Assembly: GCA_913051825.1 (NCBI GenBank)
Contig: CAJXCR010000004.1
Location: forward strand, 1-55,813
Reading direction: 5' to 3'
Source: an uncultured Halieaceae bacterium
GTDB lineage: Bacteria > Pseudomonadota > Gammaproteobacteria > Pseudomonadales > Halieaceae
Length of the DNA stretch: 55,813 nucleotides
Below, piece after piece: positions 34,408-44,400 of this stretch. Numbering within the stretch: position 1 is the stretch's first letter; each line of letters starts with the position of its first letter. The notes below the pieces were generated by a model that was not told where the DNA came from, ran no database searches, and saw nothing but the letters and a program-made list of their open reading frames with translations. The position numbers were made by a program, and so were the translations under genes.

Positions 34408-35871
34408 ATGGTTAATTGGTTAAAAACCAGCATGGTTTTCCCATTTTTTTTCGTGTGGGCACTTCCGTCGTATGGATTGTGGTTGGGTGATTTAACAGTC
34501 AATTCATATTTGGGGCAACCCCTGCAGGGTCAGTTAATTCTCGAAGAGGTAGGTGATATTAGTCAGGCCGAAATTCTGGTTCGAGTAGCAGATAAGTCAG
34601 AATATGAGCGACTAGAGATAGTTAGACAGGAGTTTTTAGATGATATTAAATTTGAATTTCTTTTGTCCAACGAAGTTACCGATAGTTTAATTGTCACTAC
34701 TAGATTGCCAATTGCCGTAGACGCATTTGATCTTATAGTTCAAGTCCATTGGGATGAGAAAGTGGCTTGGAATAGATATCGAGTGGAGATAAAGCCTGAT
34801 CCTCAGGCTTTGAATCAACTTTTACCAGGATTACGCTATCGAATATCTGATAACGAGACTTTATGGAGCATCTCAAAAAAGATTAGTTCAGACGAAGTGT
34901 CAATTTATGCTGTTATGAAAGGCATACAGCGATTAAATCCAAGTGCGTTTCTTGATGGAGATGTTAATGGATTGATAGCGGGATCTGTTATTTTACTACC
35001 TACTGAGGATGATCTTTTCAGTGATAGTGAAGGGGTCGAAATTAACGAAGCTAGGAATGAACCACCGTTAGACGAATCCTCCTTGAGTAAGGCCGCAGAG
35101 AAACCAGACCCAACTGTTACACAGGTTCATTCTAGTGCGGCGTTAGCAGAGATAGAAACAAGCTCCAGAGAAATCGCAAAGGGGGAAAGTAGTAATGATG
35201 AACTGTTAGATCAGATCTATATATTGTACGAGCGAATTCGAGAGCTCGAGGAAGATCTTGAGACTAGCAATGAAAGATCAATAGAGATTGAACTTGAATT
35301 AGAAACTCTTTTGCAAGAGATGTCCCGATCCCTCGTTATAAATCCAGAAATACTAATCAATTATTTTTACGATTTTCCAGAAGTGGCAGAGGTATTTTTT
35401 TCTGATCCCTTATCGTTTGTCCAAGATTCTAAAAACCATCTACACCTGAGTGTGGCCATGGTGATGATTTTCTTTGTGGGTCTTTTGTTGATTTTTTCAA
35501 TTAAAAAGATCAGATCACGGAGACAGGAAATCAATATCGAATTTGACCATTCTGAACAAAATTTGAAGAACTTAAAGGACTTGAAAGAACCCGAAAAAGG
35601 ATTCAAGGAAGTTATGGATGAAGTTGGTTTGGTTGAGAAGCAAGGTGAAGAGCTAAACCACGCCTCTCTTCTAGATGGCGACGAGGCTGAAAATGTTCTT
35701 CATGCCGAGGAAGCGGACCCAATCTCTAGTAAGTTGGATCTCGCACGGGCTTATATCGATATGGGAGACCAGGCTTTAGCTAATCCCTTGCTGGATGAGA
35801 TTTTAGAGGAAGGTTCTGATGAGCAAGTTGATGAAGCTAGAGAATTGATCGTGCGGCTCAGAGAGTTGTAA
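34408..35871 (+). CDS. fimV: Short FimV/TspA-like envelope protein
   Basis: A 487-residue protein in the conserved FimV position. It has a signal peptide (to about residue 24), the FimV N-terminal domain (LWLGDLTVNSYLGQPLQGQL), a LysM-like peptidoglycan-binding segment (about 148-205), an acidic linker, a short coiled coil (about 270-305), one transmembrane helix (about 350-370) and the C-terminal FimV domain SSKLDLARAYIDMGD. Pseudomonas FimV is over 900 residues; the acidic cytoplasmic part is much reduced here. FimV is a polar hub for type IV pili and cell polarity. Confidence 0.88.
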   Translation: MVNWLKTSMVFPFFFVWALPSYGLWLGDLTVNSYLGQPLQGQLILEEVGDISQAEILVRVADKSEYERLEIVRQEFLDDIKFEFLLSNEVTDSLIVTTRLPIAVDAFDLIVQVHWDEKVAWNRYRVEIKPDPQALNQLLPGLRYRISDNETLWSISKKISSDEVSIYAVMKGIQRLNPSAFLDGDVNGLIAGSVILLPTEDDLFSDSEGVEINEARNEPPLDESSLSKAAEKPDPTVTQVHSSAALAEIETSSREIAKGESSNDELLDQIYILYERIRELEEDLETSNERSIEIELELETLLQEMSRSLVINPEILINYFYDFPEVAEVFFSDPLSFVQDSKNHLHLSVAMVMIFFVGLLLIFSIKKIRSRRQEINIEFDHSEQNLKNLKDLKEPEKGFKEVMDEVGLVEKQGEELNHASLLDGDEAENVLHAEEADPISSKLDLARAYIDMGDQALANPLLDEILEEGSDEQVDEARELIVRLREL

Positions 35872-35872
35872 G

Positions 35873-36700
35873 ATGTTTTCGGACAGGATCTTGGAAAAAG
35901 GGTCGAGAGTTGCCTGTGGGGTTCAGTATCACGGAGGAGCCTATGTAGGTTGGCAGCTGCAATCTGGTCATAAAAATTCTACTATCCAGGGTTTAGTCGA
36001 AAATGCCGTCTCTGTCGTAGCAGATTCTCGGGTGCGCATCTACTGCGCTGGTAGAACGGATGCTCGGGTGCATGCTCTAGGTCAGGTTTTTCACTTTGAT
36101 GATCCTGCAGGGCGTAGTCTAAAAGCTTGGGTTCATGGCGTTAACGGGCATCTGCCTAAGGATATTAGAATTTTATGGGCTCAGACAGTGCCTGAGCATT
36201 TCCATTCTAGATTTTCTGCTTTATCCCGTAGTTACAGATATATGATTGTCAACACATCAATTTCGCCAGCCTTGTTGTATGGATTGGCATCTTGGCATCG
36301 AAAAGCATTAGATGAAAAGCTCATGAATAGAGAGGTTCAGTGCTTACTTGGCGAACATGACTTTAATGCCTTTAGGGCTTCGACTTGTCAATCACCGACG
36401 TCAATGCGAAATATTATTTCCATAGAAATAACAAGACATAGCGATCTTGTTTTCATGGATGTGAAAGCAAACGCGTTTCTTCACCATATGGTTAGAAATA
36501 TCGTCGGATGCGTCATTGCTATCGGAGATGGGAGGAAGGAAGCAGGATGGTTAAAGTCAATCTTGCTAGATAAAGACAGATCGAAAGCTGCGGAAACCGC
36601 AGCTGCTGATGGACTTTATTTGATGAATGTAGAATATCCTGAGGAATTTTCCATCCCAAGAACCTCTGATATTTTTCCCCTGACGATCCAGAATAAATAA
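35873..36700 (+). CDS. truA: tRNA pseudouridine(38-40) synthase
   Basis: A 275-residue pseudouridine synthase acting on positions 38-40 of the tRNA anticodon arm. The catalytic Asp is Asp63 in A-G-R-T-D-A-R-V-H-A, and the family segments YHGGAYVGWQLQ, FHSRFSALSRSYRY and FLHHMVRNIVG are all present. It starts one base after the fimV stop, so translation is probably coupled, as in the usual fimV-truA-trpF order. Confidence 0.96.
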   Translation: MFSDRILEKGSRVACGVQYHGGAYVGWQLQSGHKNSTIQGLVENAVSVVADSRVRIYCAGRTDARVHALGQVFHFDDPAGRSLKAWVHGVNGHLPKDIRILWAQTVPEHFHSRFSALSRSYRYMIVNTSISPALLYGLASWHRKALDEKLMNREVQCLLGEHDFNAFRASTCQSPTSMRNIISIEITRHSDLVFMDVKANAFLHHMVRNIVGCVIAIGDGRKEAGWLKSILLDKDRSKAAETAAADGLYLMNVEYPEEFSIPRTSDIFPLTIQNK

Positions 36701-36754
36701 TTACATTCCTGAGTTCTGTTATTATTCTAGTCTTGGTAGGAGAGAGAAAAATCT

Positions 36755-37402
36755 ATGCGCACCCGAATTAAAATTTGCGGTATAACCCGACTCGATGATG
36801 CGCTTTCCGCAGTTAACTTAGGCGCTGATGCAATAGGGTTTGTATTTTCTCCAAAAAGTCCTCGTGCTATTCATGCAGAAGAGGCACAAAAAATAGTTGC
36901 CTGCTTGCCTCCGTTTGTTTCAGTGGTTGGTTTGTTCGTGGATGCAGAGCTTCAGTTTATCCGAGATATTTTAAATCACGTTCAGCTTGACATGCTGCAA
37001 TTTCATGGGAAGGAGTCACCAGAATTCTGTGATCAATTAGGTTTGCCATATATAAAAAGCGTTAGAATGTCGCCAAATCAGGATCTTATTAAATGGTCTG
37101 AGCAATATTCATCAGCTCGGGGATTGTTATTAGATTCCTACAAACCAGGAATGCCAGGAGGCACTGGAATGGTCTTTGATTGGCAAACAGTACCGAGAGA
37201 GAGATTGTCTTGTCCCATAATTTTGGCAGGAGGACTTAACCGCAAAAATGTTTTGGAAGCTATTAGTATTGTTCGTCCTTGGTCAGTTGATGTTAGTACT
37301 GGAGTCGAGAAGTCACCTGGTGAAAAGGATGCTGGCTTGATTGCTGACTTCATAATGGAAGTTAACTCCTTTAATAGTTTCAGAGGAAAAAATGAATACT
37401 GA
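36755..37402 (+). CDS. trpF: Phosphoribosylanthranilate isomerase
   Basis: A 215-residue TIM-barrel enzyme converting phosphoribosylanthranilate to CdRP in tryptophan synthesis. The catalytic Cys is in K-I-C-G-I-T at the N-terminus, the general acid Asp is in G-L-F-V-D-A, and the phosphate sites are [10 protein letters not shown] and [24 protein letters not shown] precedes the ATG. Its 3' end overlaps trpB by 11 bases. It stands with trpB and trpA but without trpE, trpG, trpC or trpD, the common split arrangement in gammaproteobacteria. Confidence 0.96.
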   Translation: MRTRIKICGITRLDDALSAVNLGADAIGFVFSPKSPRAIHAEEAQKIVACLPPFVSVVGLFVDAELQFIRDILNHVQLDMLQFHGKESPEFCDQLGLPYIKSVRMSPNQDLIKWSEQYSSARGLLLDSYKPGMPGGTGMVFDWQTVPRERLSCPIILAGGLNRKNVLEAISIVRPWSVDVSTGVEKSPGEKDAGLIADFIMEVNSFNSFRGKNEY

Positions 37403-38612
37403 CATGAGGGCTTCGGCATTTTCTTCAATGCCAGATGAGGACGGTAAGTTCGGTATCTTTGGAGGGAGATTTGTTTCAGAAACTTTGGTGTCAGCGCTTT
37501 CTGAGTTAGAAGAGTTTTACAAAAAAATTAGTTCAGAAGAAAAATTTATGGAGCAGTTAGACGAAGATCTTGTTAGTTATGTTGGCAGGCCCACGCCACT
37601 TTATGAAGCTAATCGTTGGTCCGATCAAATAGGTGGAGCACGCATCTTGTTTAAGAGAGAAGATCTGAATCATACAGGAGCCCATAAGATCAATAACGCT
37701 GTCGGACAGGCTCTTCTAGCGAAGCATATGGGTAAGACTAGAATTATAGCGGAGACTGGCGCCGGTCAGCATGGAGTGGCAACTGCAACCATTGCAGCGC
37801 GATTAGGTTTGGAATGCCAGATCTTTATGGGCGAAAAAGATATAAAGCGCCAAGAATTGAACGTATATCGAATGAAGCTTCTTGGGGCTGAAGTAGTAAG
37901 TGTGTGCTCTGGCTCCAGAACACTAAAAGATGCCATGAACGAAGCCATGCGAGATTGGGTCACTAGGGTGGACGATACCTTTTACGTGATTGGTACAGTG
38001 GCAGGCCCGCATCCATATCCGATGCTAGTTCGGGATTTTCAGAGTGTTATCGGGAGAGAAGCGCGTATCCAAAGTCTTGATAAAATTGGTAGATTGCCAG
38101 ACGCGCTAGTAGCCTGTGTTGGTGGAGGTTCCAATGCGATCGGTTTGTTTTATCCCTTTCTTGATGATGCTGGAGTCTCGATGTTTGGTGTGGAGGCAGG
38201 TGGAAAAGGTCTGGAAACAGGTCAGCACGCAGCACCTCTTAATTCCGGCTTGCCAGGTATACTGCATGGCAATAGAACGTATTTAATGCAGACAAATGAT
38301 GGGCAGATTATGGATACCCATTCTGTTTCAGCAGGTCTAGATTATCCAGGAGTTGGTCCAGAGCATGCGTGGCTTAAAGACATAGGAAGAGTGGAGTACG
38401 TGGTTTCAAGTGATGAAGAAGCTTTGGCAGCGTTCCAAAACGTGACACGTATTGAAGGCATCATGCCAGCTTTAGAAACCGCCCATGCTCTTGCCTATAC
38501 AGAAAAATTGGCAGCTGATTTAGATTCTGACAAATGCATAATAGTAAATTTTTCAGGGCGAGGTGATAAGGATATTCAGACAGTAGCTCAGCTTAAAGGT
38601 ATAGAGGTTTAA
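37392..38612 (+). CDS. trpB: Tryptophan synthase beta chain
   Basis: A 406-residue PLP enzyme that joins indole and serine. The Schiff-base lysine is Lys99 in H-T-G-A-H-K-I-N-N, the catalytic Glu is in AETGAGQHG, and the phosphate loop GGGSNAIG and the C-terminal SGRGDKD are present. The start overlaps trpF. The beta chain forms the alpha2-beta2 complex with the TrpA encoded 9 bases downstream. Confidence 0.97.
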   Translation: MNTDMRASAFSSMPDEDGKFGIFGGRFVSETLVSALSELEEFYKKISSEEKFMEQLDEDLVSYVGRPTPLYEANRWSDQIGGARILFKREDLNHTGAHKINNAVGQALLAKHMGKTRIIAETGAGQHGVATATIAARLGLECQIFMGEKDIKRQELNVYRMKLLGAEVVSVCSGSRTLKDAMNEAMRDWVTRVDDTFYVIGTVAGPHPYPMLVRDFQSVIGREARIQSLDKIGRLPDALVACVGGGSNAIGLFYPFLDDAGVSMFGVEAGGKGLETGQHAAPLNSGLPGILHGNRTYLMQTNDGQIMDTHSVSAGLDYPGVGPEHAWLKDIGRVEYVVSSDEEALAAFQNVTRIEGIMPALETAHALAYTEKLAADLDSDKCIIVNFSGRGDKDIQTVAQLKGIEV

Positions 38613-38621
38613 GGTTAATTG

Positions 38622-39449
38622 ATGTCTAGAATAGCAAAGAGATTTTCAGATCTTGCATCCAAGAATCGAAAAGCCTTAATAACATATGTTGTGGCAGGCG
38701 ATCCTACTCTAGACATAACTAATACGTTAATGCATGAGATGGTCGCTAGTGGGGCAGATTTGCTCGAGCTTGGAGTGCCTTTTTCAGATCCAATGGCAGA
38801 AGGACCAATTATACAAGCAGCGCACGAGAGAGCACTTAGTAACTCGGTGACTCTAACTCAAATATTCGAGGTGGTAAGTAGATTTAGGCAGAAGGATAAA
38901 GAGACACCTGTAGTGCTAATGGGATATGCTAATCCAATTGAAAGAATGAGTTATGAAAAGTTCGCAAGGGCAGCAAGTGACGCAGGCGTAGATGCTGTGC
39001 TAACCGTAGATCTTCCTATAGAGGAGATAGCTTTTTCTAGCAGGATCTTTGCTGAATTTGGATTAGAAAGTATTTTACTAGTTTCTCCCACATCCTCAGA
39101 GGAAAGAATTCATCGAATTGTTTCGAAAGCCGAAGGGTTTATATATAGCGTTGCTTTAACAGGGGTTACCGGAGATAAAAATCTAGATTTTAACCAGGTA
39201 AAGAGTCAGGTGATGTCTATCAGACGGCTTTCTAGTTTGCCAGTGGTGGTTGGTTTTGGTATCAAGGATGCAGAGACAGCAAAATCGATCTCGTCTGTTT
39301 CAGATGGTGTTGTCGTTGGTAGTGCAATTGTTGATTGTTTAGCAAAACAATTACTGGCACCATCGATTGCAATAAGCAATGTGAGAAGTTTTGTGTCGGC
39401 TATCAGGGATGGGATGGATGGAATCGCATATGATCTGCAGGTTGATTAG
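38622..39449 (+). CDS. trpA: Tryptophan synthase alpha chain
   Basis: A 275-residue TIM barrel that cleaves indole-3-glycerol phosphate to indole. The catalytic residues are Glu in LELGVPFSDPMAEGP and Asp in TVDLPIEE, with the phosphate loop VVGFGIKDAETA and GVVVGSAIV. ATG 38622 directly follows an in-frame TTG; the ATG is the better choice. No attenuator-like leader is seen ahead of trpF, trpB or trpA. Confidence 0.96.
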   Translation: MSRIAKRFSDLASKNRKALITYVVAGDPTLDITNTLMHEMVASGADLLELGVPFSDPMAEGPIIQAAHERALSNSVTLTQIFEVVSRFRQKDKETPVVLMGYANPIERMSYEKFARAASDAGVDAVLTVDLPIEEIAFSSRIFAEFGLESILLVSPTSSEERIHRIVSKAEGFIYSVALTGVTGDKNLDFNQVKSQVMSIRRLSSLPVVVGFGIKDAETAKSISSVSDGVVVGSAIVDCLAKQLLAPSIAISNVRSFVSAIRDGMDGIAYDLQVD

Positions 39450-39479
39450 GTTGCTTAAATTCTAGTTAGAGGTTTTTCT

Positions 39480-40430
39480 ATGAGTTGGATGGACAAGATT
39501 TTGCCTGCCGGTATAGGACAGTCGGCAGGAGAAAGAGTAAATGTTCCGGAAGGGTTGTGGCACAAATGCGTCAAGTGTGAGGCCATTTTGTATCGTCCTG
39601 ATCTCGAGAATAATCAGCATGTCTGCCCAAAATGTGATCATCACATGAGAATTCGAGCTCGAGAGAGGCTCTCTAACTTTTTGGACAATGAGGCTAGTCG
39701 GGAGATTCTTTCTGAGATTGAGCCTGTTGATCAACTCAAATTTAAAGATAAGCGCCGATATCGTGATCGCATTTCAGGTGCCCAAAAGATTACTGGCGAA
39801 AGAGATGCTTTGGTTGCAATGGAGGGCAGCTTGAAAGGAATGCCGGTAGTTTGTACTGCATTTGAATTTGACTTTTTAGGCGGCTCGATGGGCTATGCGG
39901 TAGGAGAAAAATTTACATGCGCGGCTCAGCTCTCACTCTCTACAGGTGTACCCTTTATCTGTTTTTCCGCGTCTGGTGGTGCACGAATGCAAGAAGCACT
40001 AATCTCGTTAATGCAGATGGCGAAAACATCTGCGGTGATTGAAAAATTGCACCAAGCTAGTGTTCCTTACATATCTGTTATGACAGATCCGATATATGGA
40101 GGAGTCTCGGCGTCCCTCGCGCTGTTGGGGGACATAAATATTGCGGAACCAGATGCTAGGGCAGGTTTTGCTGGTCCAAATGTTATTGAGCAAACTATTA
40201 GAGAAAAATTACCGAAAGGATTTCAGCGCAGTGAGTTCTTACTTGAACATGGCGCGCTTGATATGATCGTTCACAGAAAAGATCTTAGAGACACCATCTC
40301 GAGGCTTTTATCTAAGCTTTCTGGCGATAATTGGGCAAAGGAAAGAGATCAATTGTCGGAATTTAATGACGAATCTATTCGCCCTAGAGTTTTGCCGCCT
40401 GAGGAGAGTATCGATTTCTCAGACTCCTGA
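39480..40430 (+). CDS. accD: Acetyl-CoA carboxylase carboxyltransferase beta subunit
   Basis: A 316-residue subunit of the acetyl-CoA carboxylase that makes malonyl-CoA. The N-terminal zinc ribbon has two C-x-x-C pairs (C-V-K-C and C-P-K-C) typical of bacterial AccD. The carboxyltransferase core includes [28 protein letters not shown] and [10 protein letters not shown]. It lies 30 bases after trpA. Its 3' end overlaps the likely translated start of folC. Confidence 0.96.
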   Translation: MSWMDKILPAGIGQSAGERVNVPEGLWHKCVKCEAILYRPDLENNQHVCPKCDHHMRIRARERLSNFLDNEASREILSEIEPVDQLKFKDKRRYRDRISGAQKITGERDALVAMEGSLKGMPVVCTAFEFDFLGGSMGYAVGEKFTCAAQLSLSTGVPFICFSASGGARMQEALISLMQMAKTSAVIEKLHQASVPYISVMTDPIYGGVSASLALLGDINIAEPDARAGFAGPNVIEQTIREKLPKGFQRSEFLLEHGALDMIVHRKDLRDTISRLLSKLSGDNWAKERDQLSEFNDESIRPRVLPPEESIDFSDS

Positions 40431-41703
40431 ATCGGTATTAATTGAGTTAGCCAGTGGGGCAGAAGACCTAATCGATTTAGGTTTACAAAGAGTGGCTACA
40501 GTTGCATCTCGATTAAATCTTGATCGAACAAATGCCAAGGTATTAACAGTCGCTGGTACTAATGGTAAAGGTTCATCTGTGGCATTTTCTGAAGCGATTT
40601 TGATAAAGCTAGGAATCGCCGTTGGAACATACACATCTCCACATATCTTGAATTTCAATGAACGCATAAAAATAAATGGGAATCCAGTTTCGGATAAGGA
40701 GATCTGTGAAGCATTGGAAGCAATCAGAGATGTGCTCTGTGATACTTCCCTGACTTATTTTGAAATAGCAACGATAGCCGCGCTGTACATTTTTAAATCT
40801 CATGGACTGGATGTTTTAATACTCGAGGTAGGTTTAGGTGGGCGGTTAGACGCAGTAAATATTTTGGATCCAGATGTTTCTCTGATTACCAGTATAGATA
40901 TCGATCATACAGAATGGCTTGGCGCCGACCGAGAATCGATAGGCAAAGAGAAGGCAGGTATTCTTCGGGCAGGTCGTCCGGCTGTGATTGCGGATCCATT
41001 CCCGCCGAAATCTATTCGAGAGTCAAATCCAAATGCAAAATTTTTTCGCTATAACCGAGAATGGAGCGCATTAGGAGGTCAAGGTAAAAATGACCTTGTG
41101 GAGGTATCCCTTCAAAATCCGCAGGGTGCTGAAAAACGGTATCGTTTTTTTCCTCCAAAAGGAATTTTGGCTACCAATGCAGGAGCTTCTATTCAATCCT
41201 TAGCTTTACTGGGTTTCGAGCCGTCACAGGAGCAGCTGTCAGATATTTCTCAAGAATTCTTGTTAGTAGGTAGGCTGCAGAGTTTTTTACTCAACGGGCA
41301 CGAGATATTGATCGATGTAGCTCATAATCCTTCGGCAGTTGCGACTCTAGCGAGACATATCAAAGCTAACGAGGTGGTTGGGAAAAATTACGCGATATTC
41401 GCTGCTCTCAAGGATAAAGATATCGTTAATATGTTGACAGATATATGCGGTATGTTCGCAGCTTGGTTTATTGCTGATTTGCCAGAGGCGGCGCGTGGCG
41501 CTGATAGCAATGGCATTAAGAGAACAATTAGCGAACTGGGTGGTACCGAATTAACAACATGGCCTAACACAAAAGATGCTTGGGACGCCGTTTGGAAATT
41601 GATGGTTCCAGGTGATCGGTTGGTGATTTTTGGCTCCTTCTATACAATATCAGGTGTTTTGCCATTAATTCAATCTATAAGAGACGGGGCGAAAGGTGGA
41701 TAG
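40366..41703 (+). CDS. folC: Folylpolyglutamate/dihydrofolate synthase
   Basis: A 445-residue (from ATG 40366) Mur-ligase-type enzyme adding glutamate to folates and dihydropteroate. It has the P-loop [11 protein letters not shown], the [16 protein letters not shown] loop, [12 protein letters not shown] and [11 protein letters not shown]. The ATG start gives a 65-base overlap with accD and 16 residues with no match to relatives. Homology begins near ISQTPESVL, where an ATT codon at 40414 has GAGGAG 7 bases upstream, so a rare ATT start is a real alternative. Confidence 0.92.
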   Translation: MTNLFALEFCRLRRVSISQTPESVLIELASGAEDLIDLGLQRVATVASRLNLDRTNAKVLTVAGTNGKGSSVAFSEAILIKLGIAVGTYTSPHILNFNERIKINGNPVSDKEICEALEAIRDVLCDTSLTYFEIATIAALYIFKSHGLDVLILEVGLGGRLDAVNILDPDVSLITSIDIDHTEWLGADRESIGKEKAGILRAGRPAVIADPFPPKSIRESNPNAKFFRYNREWSALGGQGKNDLVEVSLQNPQGAEKRYRFFPPKGILATNAGASIQSLALLGFEPSQEQLSDISQEFLLVGRLQSFLLNGHEILIDVAHNPSAVATLARHIKANEVVGKNYAIFAALKDKDIVNMLTDICGMFAAWFIADLPEAARGADSNGIKRTISELGGTELTTWPNTKDAWDAVWKLMVPGDRLVIFGSFYTISGVLPLIQSIRDGAKGG

Positions 41704-42286
41704 TTTGTTTAAGCAGCGGTTAGTGGGCATTTTAGTTATTTTATCGGTGGCTGCGATTTTTTGGCCACTAATATTTGCTCCTTATGAATACCGAGAAGGT
41801 ACAGATTTTGTAGAGATTCCTCCTGCTCCCAACTTTAAGAAAAACTCGGAGAGTACGCTAGAAACGAGGACTCTTGACTTAAAAGAGGAAGCGGAATATC
41901 CAAATAATTGGTTGAAGACAGAGGCTGATGAAGTTTTAGAAATTCCCGCAACTAATGAGACAGATAAAATTTTTGCTACTAAATCTTCTTCAAGGCAGGT
42001 TCGTAATTCTTCTCCTGAAAAACCTCAATTGGATAGCAAGGGTATTCCTATCGCTTTTGTGCTTCAGGTAGCTAGTATGGTGGATAATGATCGTGCTAAA
42101 AAAGTCCGTGACAAACTACTTGAGCAAGGCTATAGAGCTTATCTAAGACAAGTCAAAGTAGGTGAGACAATTATGTATAGGGTATATGTCGGACCAAAGT
42201 TTGAAAAATTAGAGTTAGCATCCATAAAGTCTGAAATTGATAAGATCTTTAAAGTAGATTCAGTTATCCTTCGATATGTGCCTTAG
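41696..42286 (+). CDS. SPOR-domain membrane protein, DedD-like
   Basis: A 196-residue single-pass protein: N-terminal membrane helix (about residues 8-28), a disordered acidic linker, and a C-terminal SPOR domain (from about 118, IAFVLQVASMVDNDRAKKVRDKL) that binds denuded peptidoglycan at the septum. It starts at GTG and overlaps folC by 8 bases. The position between folC and cvpA is that of dedD in E. coli and of its counterpart in Pseudomonas, so a role in division is likely. Confidence 0.9.
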   Translation: MDSLFKQRLVGILVILSVAAIFWPLIFAPYEYREGTDFVEIPPAPNFKKNSESTLETRTLDLKEEAEYPNNWLKTEADEVLEIPATNETDKIFATKSSSRQVRNSSPEKPQLDSKGIPIAFVLQVASMVDNDRAKKVRDKLLEQGYRAYLRQVKVGETIMYRVYVGPKFEKLELASIKSEIDKIFKVDSVILRYVP

Positions 42287-42306
42287 TAATTTATCTCGGG
42301 TCAAGC

Positions 42307-42831
42307 ATGGTTTTAGTTGATAGTTTAGGTGGGTTCAGTCTGTGGGACTGGGGCATAGTTTTTCTCTTGACGGTTTCTACGCTCGTGAGTATTTGGAGAG
42401 GCTTTTCTAGAGAGGCGATTTCTCTTTTAGGTTGGGTTTTTTCTTTTGTAATAGCAAATTTGTATGCAGGAACTGCGGCCATAAGTTTAGAAAGTGCCAT
42501 TGATAACGCTATGGCTAGGTTACTTGCTTCTTGGTTACTTATATTTATTACGGTGCTTTTAATAACCGCATTCTTTTCAAAAATGTTTTCAAAGGTTGTC
42601 TTTGCAGTTGGATTAGGATTTTTGGATAGATTGTTGGGAATAGTCTTTGGTTTTGCAAGGGGCGTTATAATTGCCGTGGTTCTTGTTTTTCTTGGTCGAG
42701 AAGTATCGCCAGTTATGTTTAAGGACGTGCTCTCACAGTCAATACTGGTTCGGTCGACTGAGATGTTGGTGGATTGGTCTTTGGCGTTGCTCGGTACGGA
42801 TATTAATGATCTCTTGCCTGCCGAAAAATGA
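42307..42831 (+). CDS. cvpA: CvpA family inner-membrane protein
   Basis: A 174-residue membrane protein with about four hydrophobic segments (around residues 10-28, 35-50, 75-95 and 110-135) and the family parts WRGFSREAISLLGWV and FLDRLLGIVFGFARG. In E. coli cvpA was named for colicin V production; it has since been tied to bile-salt resistance, and the molecular role is unclear. It directly precedes purF, the conserved arrangement. Confidence 0.93.
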   Translation: MVLVDSLGGFSLWDWGIVFLLTVSTLVSIWRGFSREAISLLGWVFSFVIANLYAGTAAISLESAIDNAMARLLASWLLIFITVLLITAFFSKMFSKVVFAVGLGFLDRLLGIVFGFARGVIIAVVLVFLGREVSPVMFKDVLSQSILVRSTEMLVDWSLALLGTDINDLLPAEK

Positions 42832-42859
42832 TTTCCTAAGAAGATAAGAGGCTTTAAAA

Positions 42860-44377
42860 ATGTGTGGACTCGTTGGTATTGTTGGAAAATCTGACATCAG
42901 TTTTGATATTTTTGATGCGCTAACGGTTTTACAACATCGCGGCCAGGATGGTGCTGGTATCCTCACATGCAATGAAGGTAAGTTTATTCAGAAAAAAGGT
43001 GAAGGATTGGCCCGAGATGTTTTTCGGCCTAATGACATGTCTAATCTTGCAGCTAAGATGGGTATCGGGCATGTTCGATATCCTACAGCAGGTAGCACTG
43101 GTGCAGCACTATCACAGCCTTTTTACGTCAATTCACCTTATGGTATTGGTCTTGCTCACAATGGAAATCTAACTAATTCCGAGCAATTGAAGCATGAGCT
43201 TTTTCAGGATGACCTTCGTCATCTGAATACAGAATCCGATTCAGAAGTGTTGCTAAATATTTTTGCGCATGAACTTCAGAATCTCGGAAAGCTTAAACCT
43301 GAACCTAAGGATATCTTTCAAGCCGTTAGATCGGTACATGCAAGATGTCGCGGCGGTTACGCAGTTGTAGCACTTCTTGTCAATTACGGGGTGGTAGCAT
43401 TTCGAGACCCCAATGGTATTCGACCTCTGGTGATTGGCCAGCGGATAAAACAGTCAGGTACAGAATTTATGATTGCATCTGAGAGTGTGGCCTTAGATGT
43501 ATTAGGATTTTCACTTATTGGAGATGTAGAACCTGGAGAGGTTGTGTTCATAGACCATCATGGAACGTTGTATCGAGATAAGGGTGAAGAGGATTCAAGA
43601 CTTCAACCTTGTATTTTTGAGCATGTTTACTTCGCGCGAGCCGATAGTTTGATGGATGGAATTTCTATTTATAAGACGCGGATAAGACAAGGAGCTGCAC
43701 TAGCAAAAAAAATCATAAAACTACGTCCTGATCATGATATCGATGTAATCATACCTATCCCTGATACTAGCAGGACGGCGGGTCAGGCGCTAGCAACTGA
43801 ATTAGGAGTAAAGTTTCGAGAAGGTTTTATGAAAAATCGTTATATAGGCCGTACATTTATCATGCCGGGTCAAAAGGCTAGAAAAAAGTCGGTTCGTCAG
43901 AAACTGAACCCAGTCCCTCTCGAGTTCAAAGATAAAAATGTAATGCTAGTCGATGATTCAATAGTTCGAGGTACGACTTGTAAACAGATTATTGAAATGG
44001 CGCGTGATGCTGGCGCCAAGAGTGTTTATTTCGCTTCTGCAGCTCCGCCAGTTCGATATCCGAATGTATATGGAATTGATATGCCTTCATCTGAAGAATT
44101 AATTGCGCATAATCGAACAGTCGATGAGATAAAGACATTGATTGGTGCTGATTGGTTAGTATATCAGGATCTTGATGATCTCATTCGTTGTTCTTCAGAA
44201 GGAAATCCTTCAATTGCCAGCTTTGAATGTTCGGTATTTAGCGGGGAATATGTAACTGGCGATGTTGATCAAAAGTATCTAGATTGGTTGGATGAGTCTC
44301 GTAATGATAAGGCACAGGAATTACTTCGAAATAAAAAGAACACTTCTAATTTTGTCAATCTTCAAGATGAACTTTGA
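42860..44377 (+). CDS. purF: Amidophosphoribosyltransferase
   Basis: A 505-residue enzyme for the first committed step of purine synthesis (PRPP plus glutamine to phosphoribosylamine). The N-terminal class II glutaminase starts M-C-G-L-V-G-I-V-G with nucleophile Cys2 directly after Met, so there is no propeptide, as in proteobacteria. The PRPP site is VMLVDDSIVRGTT. AGAGG lies ahead of the ATG. Often controlled by PurR; I see no clear PurR operator here. Confidence 0.96.
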   Translation: MCGLVGIVGKSDISFDIFDALTVLQHRGQDGAGILTCNEGKFIQKKGEGLARDVFRPNDMSNLAAKMGIGHVRYPTAGSTGAALSQPFYVNSPYGIGLAHNGNLTNSEQLKHELFQDDLRHLNTESDSEVLLNIFAHELQNLGKLKPEPKDIFQAVRSVHARCRGGYAVVALLVNYGVVAFRDPNGIRPLVIGQRIKQSGTEFMIASESVALDVLGFSLIGDVEPGEVVFIDHHGTLYRDKGEEDSRLQPCIFEHVYFARADSLMDGISIYKTRIRQGAALAKKIIKLRPDHDIDVIIPIPDTSRTAGQALATELGVKFREGFMKNRYIGRTFIMPGQKARKKSVRQKLNPVPLEFKDKNVMLVDDSIVRGTTCKQIIEMARDAGAKSVYFASAAPPVRYPNVYGIDMPSSEELIAHNRTVDEIKTLIGADWLVYQDLDDLIRCSSEGNPSIASFECSVFSGEYVTGDVDQKYLDWLDESRNDKAQELLRNKKNTSNFVNLQDEL

Positions 44378-44400
44378 CAGGAAAATTCTAATTACATTTT

